Below, in pieces: positions 33,443 to 45,060 of a DNA stretch of 64,000 nucleotides. How positions within the stretch are numbered: position 1 is the first letter of the stretch; each line of letters starts with the position of its first letter. The position numbers were made by a program, and so were the translations under genes. Under the pieces are notes generated by a model. That model was not told where the DNA came from. It did no database searches and saw only the letters and a program-made list of their open reading frames with translations. Origin of the DNA: Archegozetes longisetosus (taxonomy: Eukaryota > Arthropoda > Arachnida > Sarcoptiformes > Trhypochthoniidae); contig JAEMBT020000001.1 of assembly GCA_018873245.2 (NCBI GenBank), positions 8,838,220 through 8,902,219 of the forward strand. The letters are read 5' to 3'.

Positions 33443-35036
33443 ATGACTACAAGACAACGACTTTGGGAATTTTTCAAAGTGGGTATAAGAAGAGTCAGTA
33501 AACTTCACAAATTAACTGGAATACTTGAAAGAACTATCCAGTGTAATTTGACTAAATCTGAAGCAGGTGAAGGACCAGAAAGAAAGTCTGATTCAGGATA
33601 TTCCCGAAAGCTCAATGTAAACGATCGCCTGCTTGTTTCTCAAATTGGCTCTAAAACATGACAAATGGTCATCACAAAGGATTGCTGTTGAATCAGCTGA
33701 GAGACTGTCGCCCCTGGTCTGTAGGTGGACCGTAGCAAGGACTCTTAAGGAACAGGGCTTTTTAAAATTGGTTCCCACATTGGTCTCTAAACTGACAGAA
33801 GGGCAAAAGCGAAAACGAATGCTTTGATGTCTTAAATATCTTAATGAGGACTTCAAACGAATTTGTTTCAGTGATGAGGCTAAATTTCAATTTTACAGAA
33901 CTAAATATAGGATATCGTGCCAAAAATGAGAGTTCAAACAGTCTCCTTCAGTCATGGTATGGAGAGGATTTAGTGATAGGGATCTTACTCCTGTTATGCC
34001 GTTCAGGTTCGAGCTCATAAACCTAAACGCATAACTGGGGACTAAAGTTAACTATTTATCCAGAATTCTGAAACTAATATTCTATTAAATTATTAGTTAT
34101 ATTATACTTTGTTTGATTGAAATCTTTTATTTTCTTTAAAAATTATAAGTAATTAAAATAATATTTAATTAACAAATAGATAAAAAAATATAAAATAGGA
34201 CTTAGACGTGATTTGATTATTTGATTGATACATAAAAATGTTACAAACATATTTAAAAGTTCTCACATATTAAAAGATTTTTACTTCTTTCTAACACTTT
34301 TTCACATTCACTTAGAGGCATAATGGGGTCCTCTTCTCAAGGCCCCCGCCCAAAGACTGACTCTCTTTGCCAGTTTTTTAACATATCTTATATAAACAAA
34401 ATAGATCTGAATTGTTATTCTTTTAAAATATGAGCTGCATTTCATAGCTAGCGATAATACAATGATAACCTTGAAAGCATTAGTAAAGCATTACATAATA
34501 TATAAAGCATTTTAAAGATAACTGCTTGACAAACTATTTTAAAAGAATGAAAAACTGATTTAAAATCAAAGAATTTATATCTGCATAACACTTCCGCCCC
34601 CCGAGACTTAGTTTAATGGATTCAAAAAGTTGATTTAAATTGATTTCATACAATAGATTCATGCAAATACACTGACACTTTGGACGAGCATCTAATTAAT
34701 ACGATGGATACTTTGTATCCTGATGGCTGAAAATACCAGCAAGACAAAGCAAGTTGCCATACTTCCAAACATTCGAAGGATTGGTTTAGCAAACATGTTC
34801 ACACTGTAATCGATTGGCCCGCAAACAGCTCTGATCTGAATCCAATCGAAAATATTTGGGATATTATTAAGGATTTAATAGAAAAAGAGGAACCTAAAAC
34901 TGTTGATATTTGGATCACGAGAATCAATGAGATATGGAATGAACTTTCCCATGATTATCCAGAGTCATTGGTTGATAATATGCCTCGACGTATAGAATTG
35001 TGTATTGAAGCTGACGGTAATCGCATTAAATATTAA
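33443..35036 (+). pseudogene. Tc1-family transposase, broken
   Basis: The N-terminus MTTRQRLWEFFKVG carries a helix-turn-helix (RVSKLHKLTGILERTI) and a basic linker. Then come KWSSQRIAVESAE, SRWTVARTLKEQGF-like sequence, the first catalytic Asp region (FSDEAKFQFYRTK) and, after the insertion, DWPANSSDLNPIENIWDIIK with the second Asp and the Glu. It ends CIEADGNRIKY at 35036. Damage: a frame change around 33650, a TGA after RKRM near 33825, another in-frame stop after RISCQK, the 599-bp insertion at 33992, and changes around 34600-34740. It catalysed cut-and-paste transposition at TA sites when intact. Confidence 0.9.
33992..34590 (-). mobile_element. hAT-like non-autonomous element, copy B
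   Basis: It is the reverse copy of 7167-7846, ending TGTTATGC / GCATAACA. The flanks CTTACTCC and CTTCCGCC agree at six of eight positions, compatible with an 8-bp duplication. It lies inside the Tc1 transposase just after VWRGFSDRDLTPVM. It lacks the 80-bp hairpin of copy A. Confidence 0.75.
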
Positions 35037-35584
35037 TTATGATTAAAAATAAATTGATAAGTAACACCTTACTCGTAAACAAATTTTCAAATAAAATAGT
35101 TTATTTTTCTTATTAAAACGAGTATTGACTTTCAACAACCTTTTTTGCTGGGAGCTGTATATTGGTTCTAAACTAACGTCTATTCAAATAGCTTGTATTT
35201 AAGTTTTGCTCAAAAATTCACAATTATGTAAGGGTAACTTATACTACTCAGTGCTGCAGTCATAGAAGAAATTTAATTATTAAAAATTACAATTATTTTC
35301 ACAGTTGAAATCCTATAACTTATATTCATTCTTACTTTTTATATTCATTGAGTATTGTAACTAAATTTTAAAACTTTATGAAAAATCTTAAGGGAGGCCC
35401 TATGATTTTTTTTCTCCAGATTTGAGCTCTGCAATACTTGGTCACCCTATTCATAGATGTAATAGTAAATAGTAATAATTTAATCAGAGTCACCACATCT
35501 CATTGTGCTCTTTACGCTTGAATAGAATAGTTTGGATTAGGTTACGGGATAGTCTAAAATCAAAGAGAGGACTAGACACTAAAT

Positions 35585-36104
35585 TTGTAGAAAATTATTG
35601 AAATTCAGAGCCATCTTTTCCATCTCAAAACATGTGTTGTACCCGCATTTAATTTATTAATGTGTTTAGTTCAACATTGGTTTTAGCTATTCTGACTTGA
35701 TATAGCTTTACTTTTATCTATTTTTATGCTTTTCCTATCGATTTCATGAATATTTATCGAGCTGATTTATACTTTGAACCTCAGAACTATCATTACTTTA
35801 GGCTAATAGTTGTAAGTTTCAATGTTATTTCGTCGAAAGAAGTTTCTGCATTATATTGAGCTGAATTAAATTCAATGAAAAAGAAATAACGCTAATTATT
35901 GTGAAGTCTATTTCAAAAACTAGCTAATAATGATAAAAATTTTCTCTGGAATAGATAAACCTATAAGAATTTGTAAACACCATCATTAATTTAATTGAAA
36001 ATACTTTATGGTCACGCAATGAATAATAGAAATTTTGATGTAATCAATAGATAATTAATGATAACGAAATAACAATTACGAAACACAAGTCTATTTTATA
36101 AATA
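35585..36104. repeat. GR-unit 3' flank and intergenic block
   Basis: It starts with the shared downstream text 'AATTCAGAGCCATCTTTTCC..AACATGTGTTGTAC', also found at 17935, 52790 and 63690. It continues through 'TTTAGGCTAATAGTTGTAAGTT' and 'TTATATTGAGCTGAATTAAATT', also at 11145 and 52995. No coding content. Confidence 0.6.
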
Positions 36105-36200
36105 TAATTCAAATATAATGATAACTTTTGGTCAATATATGGATTATTGATTGTTGTGAACACGTCAGGAGTTTTATTCGCAAAAACAGATACACAATAG
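36105..36200 (+). pseudogene. Relic of the second GR lineage (unit copy 2)
   Basis: 'TATAATGATAACTTTTGGTC' followed by a frame containing SGVLFAKTD matches the relics at 11455 and 53315. It lacks a piece between FWS and IYGLLIV. Only about 30 codons survive. Confidence 0.5.
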
Positions 36201-36320
36201 AGTGAAAGATAAACTTGTTCATATAGTTATATTCAGGATGGCTAAAATTGCCTTATTCGCACAGTACTATCCTGTAATAAACTTATATATTGAAAATCTA
36301 ACTCTTATCAAATTTTATGT

Positions 36321-36840
36321 GAATATTTTTTTATGATAGTGTTGCATGTCGCTTATTAATTTATGCATTTAGAAAAGCTATTATCAAGAATGAACTTTCT
36401 TTATTTGATTTTTATAAGCTACTAACGTCAGAGATATTTTACGCACTTCAAAATTCGATTATTAAATTTTATCTGTAAATAAATTTTCAAAAGATTCTTG
36501 GTTATATTAATTAGTTATTTCATATATTTTTCATTAAAAATGTTTTGCATTTAAAGGAGAGCCCACGTTAAATTAATGTGCATAGGCAAGTACTTTTGAT
36601 TGTGATTCGATGGCAAATACACTTATATAGTTGGGCACTTTATTTTGTAGATGGGTAACAATTTTTCGATATAGTCCTATTATTTACAGATAAAATTTAA
36701 TAATCGATTTTTGAAGTGCGTAAAATATCTCTGACGTTAGTAGCTTATAAAAATCAAATAAAGAAAGTTCATTCTTGAGAATAGCTTTTCTAAATGCATA
36801 AATTAATAAGTGACATGCAACACTATCATAAAAAATATTC
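36321..36840. repeat. Near-identical inverted repeat, 162-bp arms
   Basis: 36321-36482 and 36680-36840 are inverted copies differing at only a few positions, around a spacer of about 200 bases. The high identity implies a recent event or gene conversion. The arms share a frame that reads YDSVACHLLIYAF and LSLFDFYKLLTSEIFYAL on each arm's own strand. Only the right arm's minus strand continues open (36684-36962), and that frame has no ATG, so I do not call a gene. It lies 200 bases before the divergent GR at 37047. Confidence 0.85.
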
Positions 36841-37046
36841 GCATTATGACATATATAATTCTGAAGAGAAAATAATATTTCCTTTATAATGAAAAAGGCA
36901 AGAACTATCAAAAAGCACGAAATATATTCATCAAACTTCTTATTTATTCGATAATATCTCACTTTTCAGGAGATATTTGCGGTTTGTGTTTGTATGCCAT
37001 TCAAGATATCCAGAATTTAGCTAAAAGACTGAAAATATCAATTCTA

Positions 37047-38385
37047 ATGAATAAAAAATTAAGGGTATTAAGAAAATTCAATCCAAATGAATTACTTCCT
37101 GAAGATGTTGTTATCAAGAGTGCTGGAACTCATTTATATAGAATTGGATTATCTCTATATCCAGTTGGATCGGTCAAAAGGAGTAAATTTTATAATCCTT
37201 TGTTTATTCTAATCATCTTTTTACTGTTAATCATTAGAAGTATCATTTCATTATTATTGCCTGATGATTCAAATCTACATGAACTTATTGGCGATTTTCC
37301 TCACTTCATAAATCTTGGAGTTCAATTCAATATCGCTATAATTCTATTAACGCTTTTAGCGCTTGTATCACAAATCATTTATTATTACAATTATAAGAAT
37401 GATATAAAGCCCTCATATCTCAAGCCATTTGAAATGGTTTCTGGTTTGGTTTCACCACAAAGTATTGGTCTAATAAATGAAGCAGATGTTTATAAAATGA
37501 TAAAAATGTCAAGAATATCATTTCTAATTTGTCAAATCTATTCAAACTTTATGTTCCCTCTAATTGCTTTGGTATTAGTTTTAACTTCATTTGGTCATAA
37601 AGTTTCAGTCGTAAAGTTTGTAGTTTTGGCTATTCCTTATAGTTTGGTTTTTAGCTTATGCGCGTTATATATGTTGAATTTTATTTCCTGGCAATTCATT
37701 TATTTCAATATAATTTGTTATTACTTAAAAGTAAACTCAGAGTTATAAATGAGAAAATGAAACAAACTAATAGACTGATGAACTTGTATAAGATTATCAA
37801 ATCATTGAACGCTATCTATTCAGAAATCGATGAATATAATAAAAATTACTGGTCAAAATTCTTATTCTGGGTTTGGATTTTATCAACAACGTCCATAAGT
37901 GTTTTAGCTTATTGTATTATGTTTGGAAGAATGACTTTCGTGGCAAGAGTTTTTATCATTGCAGGCAAGATATTCTTTGCATTAAGTCAGATGTTTATCA
38001 TAAACATCGCCGCTTCGATTCATTATGAAGTAAAGAAGTCATATGAATTAATTAACACCTGCTTCATTTCTTTAAGCGGAGTAATGCTATCGAGTCGCCA
38101 AAAAATAAAAGTAAATATATATCACTTAATAAATTATATATCAAGTTTTTTCAATTCACAGTTGATGTCATTCATCGAAAGAATTGGTCGGAAAAGAGTT
38201 GGATTTTATTGTTGGAAACTATTTATTATTAACTATTTTCGTGTGTATGAAGTAAGAATTGTCTAATTTTCTTTAAAAAATAACATGAAGAAACTTTAAA
38301 TAAGATAATTCTTATAATTTCCAACATGAAGGTCATCGCCCTCATTGGAATACTTTTCCTGAAGATAATTGATGTTTCATTATGA
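37047..38385 (+). pseudogene. Divergent gustatory receptor, complete except for one frameshift
   Basis: Exons are 37047-38110, 38162-38251 and 38332-38385; introns of 51 and 80 nt. The ATG (MNKKLRVLRKFNPNELLPED) aligns with the family start. YYYNYKNDIKPSYLKPFEMV and PQSIGLINE are conserved, but overall it is clearly more distant than the rest of the array. Exon 1 is 1064 nt, one short of a multiple of three. The frame moves near 37727-37738 ('TTAAAAGTAAACTC'), between YYLK and KLRVINEKM. All sequence on both sides is clean, including exon 2 (LMSFIERIGRKRVGFYCWK) and exon 3 (VIALIGILFLKIIDVSL). It may be a very young pseudogene, or a working gene with a one-base sequencing or assembly error in an A-run. 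Confidence 0.85.
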
Positions 38386-39389
38386 ATCTCTATTCTTTCC
38401 ATGATGATTGAAATTATTTAAAAGTTATTTTATCGTATTTAAGATGAGATATTTATTGATTAGTCAACATATTTGAGTGAAATGTTTGTATTATTCAATA
38501 AATTATAAATCATGTTATGTAATGACTGTAACAAAATATCAATTGAAAAATGTTTTATAGACTTGTTTGTATCAATCAAACTTGATGAACTTGATCTTGA
38601 AAAATTTGGTTATACCTCGATTGATAGAAATCTACTTTATAGACACCCACTTTATATACATTCACTTCATAGACATTCGATTGATATGCACTTGATTAGA
38701 GAGACATTTTTAAGCTATTCAAAATAATTCCTTAAATTTATTTACACATCTGAGACTTTTAAAATAATTGTATATTAATTAAACTGAAAGTCAAGTGCAT
38801 CGAATCTTATATCTACTAATCCGTTAATCTTATAATCTTATGATAATTAAGATATTTAAAACGTGTAAAATGCAAACCTTTTCAACTATTTTTCACGTGA
38901 ACGAAAAGCAATTTCTATTTTGAGTCTATTCAGCTCAATATATTAATTTATTTAATTAGAATATTTCTGTATATCTATATTTGAATTTTATTAATTAGTT
39001 AGAGTTTGAGTAATCTATCTGTAAACTACGTCTGAATTTAGTTTCATTGAATCAAACAAAGGGGAAAATGATTACTTTTCAAAATTAGATTCAATTAAAT
39101 TGTTTAGAATCAATAATGTCCTCAATAACCAGAATTTTCATTAGAGAATAATTAGTCTATGAAATGAAATGTCTATGAAGTGAATGTCTATAAACTGGGA
39201 AGACACTGAAAAATTTGTACTCAATATGAGTGAATTATGTTTATATTTAGAAATAGCTTATATCGGTTCAAAATTAAATTCCGATTTAAATCTATTAGAT
39301 ACTAACAAAGGAGAATCCACGTTAATCCGTTGTGCGTGGGCAAGGACTTTTGATCTTGTGATTTGATGGCAAATACACTCATACATCTT

Positions 39390-39980
39390 CAGGGCTCCCA
39401 TTTGAGCGCAAATTTATTATTTTGCGCATTTCGATAGGGCTCTATCGATATATTTAATAATACGATACACTGATATGATGATATGATATACACTAGTATC
39501 CAAAATTTTTTCAAAAGTTGAATACAGTTTTTAAACTTTTGATTGATGCATAATTTTTACGCGATCTCTTAATTTAAACCGCATTTCTATTGTTTTTTGT
39601 GATATAATATTGGGCGCAAATTTTATACGAAGATCATTATACTATATAAAAGTTTTATTCGCTTATAAATCTATGATAAAATTTTATTTCAGAAAGTCCG
39701 AAAGATTCCTAGTAGTTTATGTAGTCTATCTTTGTAGAAATTATTTTAAAATAATTGCGAATTTGATCATATATGACAATTTGTATATTGACACATGTTT
39801 AGACTTAAAAGTTTAAAAAATTTAATTGAATAATAAGAAAATTGTGCAAACTTATTTTGACAAAATATTTTGCGCAATTTTGCGCAGATTTTGCATAAAT
39901 TTTGTTCATACAACTATTGAACAACTTTTTTGTTCGATAGTACGAAAAGTGCAAGAAACAAGCGAAAACTGAGAGCCCTG
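39390..39980. mobile_element. hAT-type non-autonomous element
   Basis: The ends CAGGGCTCCCATTTGAGCGC and GCGAAAACTGAGAGCCCTG are inverted, in the style of hAT (Charlie-like) termini. The surrounding sequence (AAAGGAGA.TCCACGTTAA...GATGGCAAATACACT) is duplicated at 36555-36650, which reads through the site, so the insertion is supported by an empty paralogous site. The 8-bp flanks are not clearly identical. The interior has many 'TTTTGCGCA' motifs near both ends. No transposase is present. Confidence 0.75.
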
Positions 39981-40475
39981 GCACTCTTATTCGATATACT
40001 TTTCTGACTAAAATCTATTGTGTAATAGTTTTAAACTTGAATCATAATATATTTTACTTTATTTTTTCGTATTAATTATAAAATTATTTTAATGAATCGA
40101 CTTTTCGTGATAAGCACTGCATTTAAAGTTGTTTAACTTAGAAATGTTGAGTTGCAAAATGTTTTACATTATGTTTTTACATAATCATACAATTAAAGAT
40201 CAATTCACAATCACATTAACCAGTCTCGTAATTTGCACACTTATTTCAACAATTCAGACATCACTTAATTTAAATAAGTGTTCAGTAGTTAAGGAAACTT
40301 CTCGATATGATTCCTCAAAGTTTACTCATATTAATAGTCAAACATAACATAGAAGCCAAGTCTTGTTAAAAATAAAGTGGAGCAGATCCATTGCTATCAA
40401 AAGTGCTTTTTGTCTTTAAATATTCGATAAGTTATGTTAATTTGATGACAACAAATATTTATATACTATTAAATA

Positions 40476-41049
40476 CGGGGTTGGGCATAAGTTACGCAAC
40501 ATATGAAATTTTAATTACAAAAAAACTACAGAAGATATTAGAATGAAATAAATTGCATTTTATTCACAAAAGTATGCGGTTTAATAAATTAAGTTTTCTA
40601 AATGTCTACCCTCAATGGCTGCCAGGTGCTGGAGCCGAGTCTGAAGTTGGTCACTGCACGCTGTCTGATGTCTTCGGAGAGTGACTGAATGACTTCTGTG
40701 ATGCGTTCTTGGAGTTGCTCGAGGTTCTGTATAGTTGTCTCATACACTTTATCGTTAGTACAGCTCCAAAGAAAGAAGTCACAAACTGTAACGTCCGGAG
40801 AATATGAGGGCCAATCAATACCCCTTCCAGTGTGTTTTTTCGGTGTCCAATCCGATCAGACAGCATGCAGCAATCAACTTTCAGACTCGGCTCCAGCACT
40901 TGGGAGCCATTGAGGATAGATATTTTGAAAGGTCAATTAATTAAACCGCATACTTTTGTGAATAAAATACAATTTATTTCATTCTGATATCTTCTGTAGT
41001 TTTTTTGTAATTAAAATTTCATATGTTGCGTAACTTATGCCCAACCCTG
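40476..41049 (-). mobile_element. Mariner-type transposon remnant with long inverted ends
   Basis: TA-flanked (40474-40475 and 41050-41051). Inverted ends start CGGGGTTGGGCATAAGTTACG and extend inward for about 150 bases or more. The minus strand encodes only a transposase tail: DWPSYSPDVTVCDFFLW and VYETTIQNLEQLQERITEVIQSL. It is related to 10474-10847. The right arm also repeats part of the coding tail (GACTCGGCTCCAGCA) in inverse order, so an inverted duplication of one end created it. Confidence 0.8.
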
Positions 41050-43230
41050 TATATAAGTGTTTCACACCAACAATAGTCTGTAAATTTTCCAATAACTTTA
41101 GATTATATCTAAACTGTTAACGTTTTGAACTTAAATCTCATTTATCACTAAATCATCACATTTAGACTTGTGATAAAGAAGTGAAAATTTCTTGTCATAC
41201 CAGTTACATAAAGTATTATCTCTACGAAAGTATATCAAAACTCTAAAAGTTTTTTTCAAAATATTTAACAACAAAAGTCATTATAAGTTCACAACCAGTT
41301 TTCTCTTGACTCACATTTATTAATAGAAATATTGAATATAAATCTATAGATTGTAAACAGAGTCTAATATTTGTTTGGCTCTCGTCATCTCAATAAATAA
41401 TTTTATGAATAACCAATTATTCTTACCAATTATTTCAACTTCTTTGTCACTATTTGCCAATTTCTGAAGCGTTGTCAGAAGTGAAATCTTGATTGTCAGT
41501 TGATGTCTGAAATTGACTAGTATTTAATCATAACTTATTCAACCAATTATTTTATTGATGCTTAATTAATTTTATCTAAAGATTTGAAGTGTATTTTAAT
41601 TTTTGATCATTTCAGTATTATTCAGTCTAAAATATAATGAAAAATATTTGTTTAACAGTTTCAATGAAAATACTTTGGTCCAGAAACTCAAACTTCAAAC
41701 TGAAATTACTGTTTCAAATCAGTATCACAAAGTGCGCGATTCTGTAAATGCAGATCAACGATTCACGCTTCAGTTTTATTAATTTAAAGTCCTTTTCAAA
41801 ACAGTGATGTATAGTCAAATTTAATTTAAATTACATCAAGTAATTAATTTTGTGATAAGGTATAGATTCGGAAAAATGTAGCAGATCAATAGTTAATACA
41901 TGAGCCATAATGACTAATACAAGCAGTGGTGAAAATTGAAATAAGTCAAGGGGCCTAATTTCATGTGAAGGATCCAAAGAAAGGCTCAATCTGAAGTGAC
42001 AGCCCAGTCTAAATTTAGTATTTTACAATGTATTAATAAATATTTCTAACATTTTTTAAAACTAATGCTATGCCTAAAACAAATGTCTGAAAAAGATAAA
42101 ATATATACTTTCATGTATAGCATTTAACAACAGCATTTGTTGACTGTACAGTAGCCCTGAAAATAAATAATGATTAATATTTTGATCACTACTTATAAGT
42201 TCAAATTTTTTAACTTAAAAGTTTGTTTAGAAGTTTTTTTTAACATGTGAAAGTATTCTTAGTTAACTATTAATTTGCATTTTATTAAACCTATTGGTTC
42301 GTGTCATTGATAGTTAAGGTTAAGATTTAATAATTTCGAATAAGTTAATATTATGCAGGTTTTACGGTACAGTCGATTACTTGATATTAATGCTTTACAC
42401 ATAAGTATATATCTCTCTATTTTTCAGAAATTTGTTTTAGGCATAGTACAGCACCCGCAGAATTATTTGTTAAAATTTGCGCTTTAAAAATAGTTTATCC
42501 GACAAAACTTAAGGATAAGTGTTGAAATCAAAATTTTCATGAAAAAATAGTCTTACTAATAATTTCAAGACATGTGTTGTGAATAAGATATTAAGTAAAA
42601 GTTCATTTTCTTATGCATTGTAAGGTCATGTTGTGTAAATGTTACTCATTGTTAATTAAAATTTTCTAGTTTTAAAACTTACGTGTGGTTTTGAAACTTT
42701 TTTGTTTGTTCAATATAAATATGTTAATGGTCCCTATATTCTACGAGCGCGAAAACATCAATTCGACAGATAATTTTTCGGGTGACTGTACTTACTAAAA
42801 ACTTGAATTTTTAAGTTTAAAATACCAAAATATTTTTTTCTCAATAAATGAGCACTAAAACTAAAAAAGGTAGCTTATAGACTGAAGAAACAAAGAATTA
42901 AATATTTTCAACTCAATATAATCTTGAAAAAGCAAGTATTTTGTCGTGAGACCAATTGTCTAAAGCAAAGGAAATTCTATCGAATGAGCTGATCATCGGA
43001 ATTAGAAGTATGTGTCAAATATAGTTTTTGACTTATAAATGAATCTAGGCTTTCGCTATAAAGGCATGGGAAGAAAGACACAAATTGAGAGGATTTCATT
43101 GTATTTGGGGATCAATGAATTAACTAAGCTTCCTCTTGGCGGATATGAACAAAACTATTTAATGCATGGCATAAAAAATTAGAGTAAAAGTTAATTTAGA
43201 GGTGAAGTCAGTTATACTTCAGTATAAATA

Positions 43231-43576
43231 ATGAAGTCCTTATATTTAATCGCATTCATATTTTTATTGATATGTTTTGCAAATGTGAGTATCATTTCAT
43301 ATAAGAAATAAAATGTTTTTCTTTAGTTTTCTAACTTGATTAAACATGAAATTTATCTTTGGTTAAATTATTATTTAGCTGTGTTATTGTCAAGATGACA
43401 TTCAGATACCAGACGACGGAAACGACTCGATAGAATCTGATGATTTTAGCGAAAATTTGAGACAAAAGAGACAATTAGGTCAATGCCGAAGTGATAGACA
43501 TTGTCCTCGTGGACTGGTTTGCCGTTACATCGGTCGTTCGTTATTCCGTCGATGTCAGAGAATAAGATATGGTTAA
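43231..43576 (+). CDS. Small secreted cysteine-containing cationic peptide precursor, 83 aa
   Basis: Exons are 43231-43284 and 43379-43576; the GT-AG intron of 94 nt is phase 0. The start MKSLYLIAFIFLLICFANLCYCQ is a clear signal peptide. An acidic spacer (DDIQIPDDGNDSIESDD) follows, then a dibasic site in RQKRQ. The predicted mature part (about 34 residues, net strongly positive) starts QLGQCRSDRHCPRGLVC. It has four cysteines spaced C-x5-C-x5-C-x9-C and ends RIRYG, where the terminal Gly could give a C-terminal amide. The architecture fits an antimicrobial peptide, toxin-like peptide or neuropeptide precursor. I do not recognise the family. A TATAAATA lies directly before the ATG and an ATTAAA about 45 bases after the stop. 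The stretch 41050-43230 upstream has no other gene I can support. Confidence 0.75.
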
Positions 43577-44739
43577 CGTCACTTGAAATAATGATGTTTA
43601 TTTTAAATTTTGATAAAATTCTATTAAAATCTATTATATTTGTCTGTCTTTATGCTGAATTTTTCAGAAAATCGTGAATAATTATTTGCATTAATCTCAA
43701 ATTTGCTTGTTCAATATAGAATAGTATTTTTGTTCAATTGATAGATTGTTAACTTTTAAATTAAATGATTAGCCAATTATAGAGTCACGATAAATATAAA
43801 CTGATCTTAACCGAATACACTAATAGGCTAAAAAATATTTTGAAACTCATTATTTCAAGTTTAAGGCAACGGAAATGATTTATCGATCAGAAAAATAAGT
43901 TTTTATGTGATCTAACATGTAAATTTCTCAAGAGCGTACTTAATGCGACTTTTGATCACCTGAGAAATATGGACCAATCTCTCAGGAGATTCGTGAGCAC
44001 CAACACAAAAATTTCTTAAGCAGTCAAAAGCGAGTTTGTTCACAGATGGGTAATAACTCTCTTGATGAGATATACTTTCTAATTGGTTAGAAAGGTAGTT
44101 AGTAAAAAACTAAAGCTCTTATAGCCTTCATAGCATGCATATGCGCACGCTAGTTTAATTAGTGAGATTAGTAGCCACTAAAAAGTACAAAATATTAATA
44201 ATAACAGTTTAGACATGAGAGAATTAATGAGTAGTATATAAAGAAATGATTATAAGGTAGAATTAGTACGAGTCTAGAGGATAAAAGGGCTAATGCTAAA
44301 AAATTGTTGACTGTAAAATGAACTGTTGTATATTTTACCACTTTACAGTAGTGAAGATAGTAAATGCATCATATACAGATGGTTTCTAATATTTTATATC
44401 AAAATTTTAGCCAAATTATATTATTTTAAATATTATTGATATTTATACGAAAAGATTTCGGTGTTTCAGTTATTATTTCTTTTCGTACTTTTTGATATTC
44501 AGAAAAATAAAAATTAATATTTTTAGCACTTAGAGTAAAAAATTGACGAACTAGTAGAGGATACTTCTTACTTATCAAAAAGATTTTAATATTCTACTGA
44601 AGTTTGTATTACTAAATATAAGTAATAAAATAATAGTTAAGTTTTCTAAAATCCACGAATAATATAATATTTACTGAAAATTTTTCAATTTAACTGTTAA
44701 TTCGAATTTCAGTAATTGATGTATTTGAACTTATTGATG

Positions 44740-45060
44740 GAATTTCCAAAAATTAATTTATTTTTAATACAACTACACTTGAATGCAGTCATTTAGTGTG
44801 AAGAAGATGTTTCCGGCAAATTATTCAATTATTTAAAGTTCGGTAATAGTCAATTGCCAAATGCAAATTCAAACAAATCACTTGCTATATAGAATTTAGA
44901 AATTATTTTTTAAAGATAATAATGGATACTTTCAACTTAAATCAAGTTTACCAGTTGATTTACAAAATGAGATTGTATTGGATTCAGCTAAACTGATTTG
45001 TATAAATTCGGATCATGCCTGACTTCTGCAAATCCTATAAAAATATCTAAATTAAAGTCT
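44740..45060 (+). pseudogene. Gustatory receptor 5' block and N-terminal fragment
   Basis: A diverged copy of the array 5' block precedes an ATG at 44922 (MDTFNLNQVY). The frame is lost after about ten codons but the next 120 bases still match NEIVLDSA...LYKFGSCLTSANPIK. The match ends near 45060. The stretch 43577-44740 has no recognisable gene; 45180-45720 is the GR-unit intergenic block. Confidence 0.8.

Larger units (their letters stand above)
33249..35157 (+). mobile_element. Tc1-type transposon, TA-flanked, interrupted
   Basis: The ends CAGCTCCGAGGAAAAAGTTG and CAACCTTTTTTGCTGGGAGCTG are inverted and flanked by TA (33247-33248 and 35158-35159). Removing the 599-bp insertion at 33992-34590 leaves about 1.3 kb, the usual Tc1 size. 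The transposase lies between, on the plus strand. Confidence 0.9.
33111..35449. mobile_element. hAT-type MITE (TAGGGTGACCA ends) hosting a Tc1 element
   Basis: The ends TAGAGTGACCAAG and CTTGGTCACCCTA are inverted. TTCATAGT (33103-33110) and TTCATAGA (35450-35457) are near-identical 8-bp flanks. The related GR 3' flank at 52640 reads through this point. A sister copy of 333 bp without internal insertion is at 59109-59441. Without the Tc1 element it would be about 430 bp. It is the outermost layer of a three-level nest. Confidence 0.85.

Noticed and set aside
33593-33856. Minus-strand ORF across the Tc1 transposase
   Set aside because: Shadow of the transposase coding frame; the plus strand gives all the family motifs.
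36684-36962. 92-aa membrane-like protein on the minus strand
   Set aside because: No ATG in the frame, and its C-terminal half is one arm of a recent inverted repeat. It is kept only as part of that repeat.
38512-38727. 71-aa frame with repeated (Y/H)-x-H-x-L motifs after the divergent GR
   Set aside because: The repetition comes from a degenerate short tandem in the DNA; no family resemblance and no splice or promoter context.
40689-40913. Plus-strand 74-aa ORF within the mariner remnant
   Set aside because: The minus strand carries the recognisable transposase tail; this is the complementary shadow.
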